From positions 62,001 through 126,000 of IMG/VR virus record IMGVR_UViG_3300028859_000006: a DNA stretch of 64,000 nucleotides; one strand, given 5' to 3'. The notes beneath the pieces were generated by a model, which was not told where the DNA came from, made no database searches, and saw nothing but the letters and a program-made list of their open reading frames with translations. Position 1 is the stretch's first letter. Every line of letters begins with the position of its first letter. Below are positions 59,543 through 64,000 of this stretch, one piece after another. Source of the DNA: a virus. A program made the position numbers and the translations under genes.

Positions 59543-59780
59543 TGAATATTATTATTGCAAGAAAGCAATGAAATTTTTATTTAATAATGACTATTTTGAA
59601 AAAGGAAAACATTATAAAGTTTCAGATCGTCATCATGGTGACGTAGTTATAATTTCTAATATTGGTGAAATGGTGTTCTCATTAGAGAATCATATGAGTT
59701 ATTTGTATTTTTATGAATATTTTGGAACTATTAAAGAAGAAAGAAAAGAAAAATTAAATAAGTTATTAAATGCATCCTAA
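59526..59780 (+). CDS. tandem-family relative
   Basis: 84 residues. MRPKINEYYYCKKAMKFLFN, HYKVSDRH, tail YFGTIKEERKEKLNKLLNAS. Paired with the next gene (MHPKINELYFCKKTLN...), a local tandem duplication. Confidence 0.78.
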   Translation: MRPKINEYYYCKKAMKFLFNNDYFEKGKHYKVSDRHHGDVVIISNIGEMVFSLENHMSYLYFYEYFGTIKEERKEKLNKLLNAS

Positions 59781-60048
59781 GATTAATGAATTATATTTTT
59801 GTAAAAAGACATTAAATACAACTCTTAATAATTTTCCTGAATTAGAAAAAGGAAAATATTATAAATTAACTCATATATATGATAGTGTTATTACAATTAT
59901 ACTTAATGATAAAATTAGTGAAATATCATTTTCATTAGATGATGAATATGATGAATATAGTGTTTATTTTTATTTTTATGAATATTTTGGAGATAATCAA
60001 GATGCAAGAAAATATAAATTAAATAAGTTATTAAATGATAATGTATAA
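59770..60048 (+). CDS. tandem-family relative
   Basis: 92 residues. MHPKINELYFCKKTLNTTLN, KYYKLTHIYDS, tail YFGDNQDARKYKLNKLLNDN. Sister of the preceding gene, overlapping it by 11 nt. Confidence 0.78.
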   Translation: MHPKINELYFCKKTLNTTLNNFPELEKGKYYKLTHIYDSVITIILNDKISEISFSLDDEYDEYSVYFYFYEYFGDNQDARKYKLNKLLNDNV

Positions 60049-60574
60049 ATTTTTAGATGTTGAATGTAAGATTGATTTTGATTCTTTTTTATCTATAGAT
60101 TCCGTAACAGGTAGATTATATAAAAAAGATTTTGAGTCATTTTATTCTTTATATGAGTACATTGAATTCAATTTGAAGGATATTACTCATATATTATTTG
60201 ATGACTATGAGTACTACTTAAATCATGGTAAACTTCATAATTTGTATGGTCCTGCTATGATAAAATATAATGTTACTAGTGAATTTAGTCCAACTCAATT
60301 TAATATTAATAAATTTTATATTGATGGTAAATTAGTAGTTGATGATATAATGAGTACAAAAGGTTGTCGTAAATTAGAATTCTTTAAGTCAAGAGAAATT
60401 TTTTTCTATAAAGAGTTAACAAATAAAAAATCAGGACGAGATGAACTAACTGGAATTTTTTACAGAAGAAAAGAAGGAATTGATTATGAAAAAACTATCA
60501 TAAATCTTAATGATAGAATTAGAATTGATCAAAGAAAATTAAAATTAATATCATTAAAAAATGTCAATATTTAA
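60041..60574 (+). CDS. GPA-repeat protein with KLISLK tail
   Basis: 177 residues from MYKFLDVECK (an ATG two codons earlier is possible). HGKLHNLYGPAMIKYN ... NKFYIDGKLV is one copy of the GPA...YxDG repeat also seen at 3543-3878. Ends RIDQRKLKLISLKNVNI (KLxKL-type tail). Confidence 0.76.
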   Translation: MYKFLDVECKIDFDSFLSIDSVTGRLYKKDFESFYSLYEYIEFNLKDITHILFDDYEYYLNHGKLHNLYGPAMIKYNVTSEFSPTQFNINKFYIDGKLVVDDIMSTKGCRKLEFFKSREIFFYKELTNKKSGRDELTGIFYRRKEGIDYEKTIINLNDRIRIDQRKLKLISLKNVNI

Positions 60575-60626
60575 TTTAAATAAATTATTAGACTTTCCAG
60601 ATAATCCTATTGAAGTGTATTTATGA
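60561..60626 (+). CDS. 21-residue mini-ORF
   Basis: MSIFNLNKLLDFPDNPIEVY then L and stop, overlapping the end of the previous gene by 14 nt and followed by terminators. Coding is uncertain. Confidence 0.4.
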   Translation: MSIFNLNKLLDFPDNPIEVYL

Positions 60627-60633
60627 TATAAAC

Positions 60634-60664
60634 AAAAAAGTCAGTTTAAAAACTGACTTTTTTA
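60634..60664. terminator. terminator 1 of a tandem pair
   Basis: AAAAAAGTCAGTTT-AAA-AACTGACTTTTTT stem, usable on both strands. Confidence 0.85.
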
Positions 60665-60669
60665 ATATT

Positions 60670-60697
60670 TTGTCAGTTTGTAAACTGACTTTTTATA
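60670..60697. terminator. terminator 2 of a tandem pair
   Basis: GTCAGTTT-GT-AAACTGACTTTTTA; the stem sequence is the same as in terminator 1, so it is a duplicate. Confidence 0.8.
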
Positions 60698-60994
60698 TTA
60701 TAAACTATCTTTTTTATTTTTAACAATAGGTACAAAAAACTTATGATGCTTTACAGGTCTTATAGTATCATATACAGGAATTGTATCATAAATTATCTGT
60801 TTAACAATTGGAATTACAGGTTTTTCTGCTGCTTCTTTTGCTTCAACTTCTGCTTTATGTTTATCTTCAATTTTATTATAAGAAAATATAACAAAAGATA
60901 TAATAATAACAGCAGCAAAAAATACAACTGCAGAATAAAAAATTAATCCTATATAATATAAAGATTTGAATTTATTTTTATTAATTTTTTTCAT
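60698..60994 (-). CDS. small membrane protein with YDTI repeats
   Basis: 98 residues. One membrane helix (IGLIFYSAVVFFAAVIIISFVIF), a short charged coiled stretch, then IIYDTIPVYDTIRPVKHHKF. Single-span phage proteins with Pro/Asp-rich periplasmic parts of this kind are common in Bacteroidetes phages; a lysis or envelope role is possible. Confidence 0.7.
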   Translation of the reverse strand: MKKINKNKFKSLYYIGLIFYSAVVFFAAVIIISFVIFSYNKIEDKHKAEVEAKEAAEKPVIPIVKQIIYDTIPVYDTIRPVKHHKFFVPIVKNKKDSL

Positions 60995-60997
60995 TTT

Positions 60998-61516
60998 TTA
61001 GTTATTTTTGATGTTATTAATTTCATTATTTTTTCTTTCTTGTTCGATTAAATCAGTTTGAACGATATTAGCATAAATCATTTTGAATGAATTTTTAACT
61101 TTATTATCAATTTCTTTTTCTTTTTCATTTTCAATTTCTTCTTTTTTAATATCAAATATTTCAAGAAGATATAAATATTTTTTATCTGAAATAATAATTG
61201 GTGGATATGCAGTTTCTTTATGGTAAACAAGAACTTGCATATTTCTAATAATAATATATGTTCCAGTTATTTTATTGTCTATAATTCTTTTAAGTGTTTT
61301 TGAAGTCATTGATAATACTGAATCATTATCTCTAATAAGTCGTCTACATAGACTTACTACTTCATTTTCACTATTATTTACTTTATTAATCTTATTATCA
61401 CTAATTGTAAAAAACCTAATAAGTTTAATTGCAAATTTTTGTGTGTCACGACGAAATTTTTGTTTCTTGACTTTAAAATAAGATTTCTTAATTTCAATTC
61501 TTTCTGTTAATTTCAT
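60998..61516 (-). CDS. hypothetical basic protein
   Basis: 172 residues. Basic N-terminus (KKSYFKVKKQKFRRDTQKF), then VVSLCRRLIRDNDSVLSMTS and a beta region, with a highly charged C-terminal helix. Preceded by TATCTTTG on the - strand (near 61550). Function unknown. Confidence 0.73.
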   Translation of the reverse strand: MKLTERIEIKKSYFKVKKQKFRRDTQKFAIKLIRFFTISDNKINKVNNSENEVVSLCRRLIRDNDSVLSMTSKTLKRIIDNKITGTYIIIRNMQVLVYHKETAYPPIIISDKKYLYLLEIFDIKKEEIENEKEKEIDNKVKNSFKMIYANIVQTDLIEQERKNNEINNIKNN

Positions 61517-61754
61517 ATTAATGTTTTTTTAATGAATAATTTTTACACTACAAAGATATATATAATAACTGATATAAAAAAGTTAATAATAATTAATCAA
61601 CTATATTTAGTTTTTTATGATTACAAAAGTAGATATTTTTATTTTAATAAAAAAATTATTTAATATTTTTTATAAATTATAAACAGTTATAGCATAATAT
61701 ATCAAAACAAATCATAACAATAATAATATATAATTACAAATATAATGATTGAAT

Positions 61755-62054
61755 ATGATTGATTTTAAATATAGAGAATATTATGATGAAAAATGCATAA
61801 AATTAATTGAATCTATAGGCTATAAAAATAAAACAAATAATTTCATGCTATTTGAACAAGATGGCTATATTAATATAAATTTTTATATAATAAATGATTG
61901 GGATAAAATAATTTCATTTAATAGGTACTACCAAATAACAAATGAAATTAAAGTCTATACAAAAGAATTTTTTAATTTTGAAGATTTTAAAAAATTTATA
62001 ATTGAATATCATATAAAAATATTTAGAAAATTAAAATTAAAAAATTTGATATGA
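61755..62054 (+). CDS. hypothetical protein with KLKNLI end
   Basis: 99 residues from MIDFKYREYYDE. Contains GYKNKTNNFMLFEQDGYINI and ends HIKIFRKLKLKNLI, a KLxKL-type tail. The 61517-61754 gap before it is A/T-rich and holds only - strand promoter-like elements (TACTTTTG near 61625, TATCTTTG near 61550). Confidence 0.72.
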   Translation: MIDFKYREYYDEKCIKLIESIGYKNKTNNFMLFEQDGYININFYIINDWDKIISFNRYYQITNEIKVYTKEFFNFEDFKKFIIEYHIKIFRKLKLKNLI

Positions 62055-62176
62055 ATGATCATTTAGAAAAAGATTATATAGATGATGATTTTAAAAATAA
62101 ATATAATAGAGAAATAATAAAATCAAAAATATTAAATAATATATTTAAACAAGAAATTAATCAAGATATAATTTAA
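62051..62176 (+). CDS. 41-residue hypothetical protein
   Basis: MNDHLEKDYIDDDFKNKYNR ... NQDII. The start overlaps the previous stop (ATGA-type). Charged, helical; function unknown. Confidence 0.55.
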   Translation: MNDHLEKDYIDDDFKNKYNREIIKSKILNNIFKQEINQDII

Positions 62177-62198
62177 AAAATATTTAATATATACAGAT

Positions 62199-62564
62199 AT
62201 GAAGCACTTAAAATTTTTTGAATTAGATCAATACACAGAGAAAGAAATTAAGCAGTATAAAATGTCATATTCTCAAGCAGGTAAAGCTTGGAAATCTTTA
62301 TGGTATGATTGTTATTCTTGGAAATCTTTATGGTATGAACATAATTTTTTTCATCCAGCTCAAAAATTTTTTAAAATAAAAATATCATTGAATTATGATA
62401 AAGATGAAGATCTTGGATATTTTGAAATTTTAAAATATAGTAAAGAAAATAAATCATATACTAATCTTGGAGGTAAATTTTTTAGAGGTACACCTGAAGA
62501 TAGAATGAATTTTATAAAATGGTTAGATGAACTTAATTTAATAAATAAAAATAGAGATATTTAA
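62199..62564 (+). CDS. leader protein with internal duplication
   Basis: 121 residues. MKHLKFFELDQYTEKE leader; an in-frame 27-bp tandem duplication gives WKSLWYDCYSWKSLWYEH. No NKFN end. TATATA lies 6 nt before the start. Confidence 0.76.
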   Translation: MKHLKFFELDQYTEKEIKQYKMSYSQAGKAWKSLWYDCYSWKSLWYEHNFFHPAQKFFKIKISLNYDKDEDLGYFEILKYSKENKSYTNLGGKFFRGTPEDRMNFIKWLDELNLINKNRDI

Positions 62565-62578
62565 ATCTCTCTATTTTT
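62545..62578. terminator. bidirectional terminator
   Basis: AAAAATAGAGAGATTTAAATCTCTCTATTTTT-type palindrome spanning the stop codon, between convergent genes. Confidence 0.8.
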
Positions 62579-62585
62579 AATATTC

Positions 62586-63101
62586 TTAACTAAAACAAAC
62601 AAGTCCATTATCTGATGCTACTCTAAATGCTTCTTTAAATTTAGAATAAATATCATAAAAATAATCTCCTTGACTAATTGCTACTTTATCAAATTCAACA
62701 AAATCTTCATATAGTTTTTTTGATATTTCAGGTCCTATAACGCCTTCACAATCACTGAATATTATAATTTCATAAAAAGATTTAGCTACATATTTTTCTC
62801 CTGAATTAATTTCATCTAATTTAATTTTTCTAATATTTGTATCAAAATCATTAAATACATCTTGCATACTAATATATCCTAGCATTTCTAATAAATTCTT
62901 TCTCCAAACACCATAACCTGAACATGATCCAACATGAAAAGAGTCACTTTCAGATTCATCTGTTTCATGATAACATTGACCATTTTTTAATGAACCTAAT
63001 TGATATATGAAATATTTATGATTTTCAATATAATTATCGTCATCATCGTCATTACTTTCTGATATTTTAATTTTACTATAATATGATATATCTAAACCCA
63101 T
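62586..63101 (-). CDS. MGLDI-type phage protein
   Basis: 171 residues. MGLDISYYSKIKI start, GSCSGYGVWRKNLLEMLGY centre and FSDCEGVIGPEISKKLYEDF near the end: a conserved family I know from phages and prophages, function unknown. An internal IRKIKLDEINSGEKY resembles the KLxKL tail. Confidence 0.8.
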   Translation of the reverse strand: MGLDISYYSKIKISESNDDDDDNYIENHKYFIYQLGSLKNGQCYHETDESESDSFHVGSCSGYGVWRKNLLEMLGYISMQDVFNDFDTNIRKIKLDEINSGEKYVAKSFYEIIIFSDCEGVIGPEISKKLYEDFVEFDKVAISQGDYFYDIYSKFKEAFRVASDNGLVCFS

Positions 63102-63106
63102 TTTTA

Positions 63107-63334
63107 TTATTTTTTAATATTTTTTAATTTTTCTTTTCTAACTAATTTAATTGGTAAACAATTATTATATTTCAACATATCAGCTTCTTTTTTTCTTATT
63201 ATTTCATCTTTTTCATACTTCAAAATAAGTTTTTTGTATTTATATAATACTTCACGTGATGGAGAATCGTTTCTCCAATCAATTGTATTACCATTATGAA
63301 ATGAGGTAACTAAAATATAGTAATTTGTAGTATT
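63107..63334 (-). pseudogene. C-terminal remnant of a small gene cut by insertion
   Basis: The - strand reads YYILVTSFHNGNTIDWRNDS ... LVRKEKLKNIKK and stop, without a start. It continues in the same frame directly after the double stop (TAATAA) of the TnpB-like gene. It is a tail-family C-terminus whose 5' part is missing, which fits an insertion. Confidence 0.7.
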
Positions 63335-63337
63335 TTA

Positions 63338-64000
63338 TTAGATTTGTTGGGTAACAATTCTAACTTTACTTTTACAATTTCCTAAGTGATAGTCTATTAA
63401 CACATCATCTTTTAATAACATGTTCCGATACTTCAGTTGGTTGGTCTTTCTATATAATTGAATCCAATTATCCTGTGTTGTGTTGATATTCTCACCAAGT
63501 AGATAAAACAATTTCTCTTGATTTATTAAATTCATACACGGGTATATAGAACTACCTTTTTTAAATTTATTCATCCCTCTACTGCCAATTTCAATGCTAG
63601 ATGAAATTGGGTCAAAGAAGGTATGTATCATATTTCCGATAAAACTACTATAAGCAGCGTTTACCTCTATTTTATTTAAGCCATTTTCATTACAATATTT
63701 AGTAATCAAGTTGGTCGTTAAAGTTCGATGCCATAGATTTTTAGTTTGTTTATTTAACTCTTTACCTACTGTATCTTTTGATTGTTTATCTTTAAAATCA
63801 AGATCTTCCATCACAAAATTATACACTCTGAAGTGCTTACACATCATGAATATTTGTTTCCAGACTTCTTTTATTTCATGTTTTCTTTTATCATTTTGTT
63901 TAACTTGTTTCTTGTCTGAAGAGCTTAAACTTAATTTCGTACTTAACTCAGATAAAATAAAGCACTGAACATGAATTAATTTCTGCTCATCATTAATGTC
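63338..64000 (-). CDS. TnpB-like RuvC nuclease, C-terminal part (runs off the window)
   Basis: 221 codons visible; the frame is open to the right edge, so the N-terminus lies outside. NFVMEDLDFK matches the RuvC Glu motif of TnpB/Cas12 relatives (EDLxxK); NLWHRT ... LITKYCNENGLNKIEVNAAY followed by SSFIGN and DPISSSIEIGSRG match the last RuvC part. No zinc-finger CxxC pairs are present, unlike in most TnpB. Base composition is clearly less A/T-rich than the neighbours, a sign of recent transfer. Confidence 0.65.
   Translation of the reverse strand, partial: DINDEQKLIHVQCFILSELSTKLSLSSSDKKQVKQNDKRKHEIKEVWKQIFMMCKHFRVYNFVMEDLDFKDKQSKDTVGKELNKQTKNLWHRTLTTNLITKYCNENGLNKIEVNAAYSSFIGNMIHTFFDPISSSIEIGSRGMNKFKKGSSIYPCMNLINQEKLFYLLGENINTTQDNWIQLYRKTNQLKYRNMLLKDDVLIDYHLGNCKSKVRIVTQQI

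Noticed and set aside
61517-61754. Gap searched for a missing gene
   Set aside because: Only - strand promoter-like elements and A/T-rich sequence are seen; no frame with a supported start.

Overview
The window reads as part of a large, strongly AT-rich tailed-phage genome whose host is probably a Bacteroidetes-type bacterium. The phage assignment rests on a T4 gp32-like single-stranded DNA-binding protein, long fibre/adhesin genes, phage tRNAs, two DNA methyltransferases, two helicases and dozens of short, tightly overlapping genes of unknown function. The host inference rests on several promoters of the form TTG/TTTG-N20-TAnnTTTG (for example at 32392-32422, 40638-40669, 41487-41518 and 43528-43559), on the absence of Shine-Dalgarno motifs, and on A-rich sequence before start codons. 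No terminase, capsid, portal or replicative polymerase holoenzyme gene is visible, so this is mainly accessory sequence.

Layout. 11-2685: short + strand genes, including gmhA and a tandem pair related to the FVSNSSSSSF-leader proteins. 2720-8018: a + and then a - strand block of small proteins that start with an M-K-x-[IL]-K-x-[FY]-E leader and usually end in NKFN[IL]; it ends with a Nudix hydrolase gene. 8096-12695: an operon with two DNA methyltransferases. 12911-17650: Ig-like and beta-helix adhesins and a membrane protein. 17725-19607: gp32 and a poly-Thr protein. 19721-22567: a second block of leader/tail proteins. 22634-31668: a Pol A/T7-RNAP-like small polymerase, a mini-ORF or small-RNA transcript, a nucleotidyltransferase and many small genes. 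31686-32640: two tRNAs and a duplicated promoter plus structured RNA leader. 32659-41416: more leader/tail proteins, membrane proteins, a degenerate ligase-like protein and two Tudor-tailed paralogues.

41553-51195 is the most striking region. It holds an SF2 helicase, cas3 (HD plus helicase), a CRISPR array of 37 repeats and 36 spacers, then cas6, a cas5-like and a cas7-like gene, all oriented leftward. No cas1, cas2, cas4 or recognisable cas8 is present, so this looks like a streamlined phage-encoded type I interference module. Immediately upstream, 51261-55162 is a tandem array of 15 overlapping paralogous genes for roughly 90-residue proteins, with decayed copies and relatives elsewhere.

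55155-64000: two divergent ribbon-helix-helix genes, a frameshifted GIY-YIG endonuclease, a DinG/XPD-like helicase, more members of the small tail family, membrane proteins, and at the right edge a TnpB-like RuvC nuclease gene that appears to have inserted into one of the small genes.

Two protein-end signatures run through the window: an N-terminal leader resembling the T4 capsid-targeting sequence, and two C-terminal tails (NKFN[IL] and [RK]KxKLxKL). Orphan 3' gene fragments that keep the second tail are found at four places. Much of the gene content therefore seems to turn over by duplication and recombination around these shared ends. All functional statements are from reading the sequence; no database search was run.
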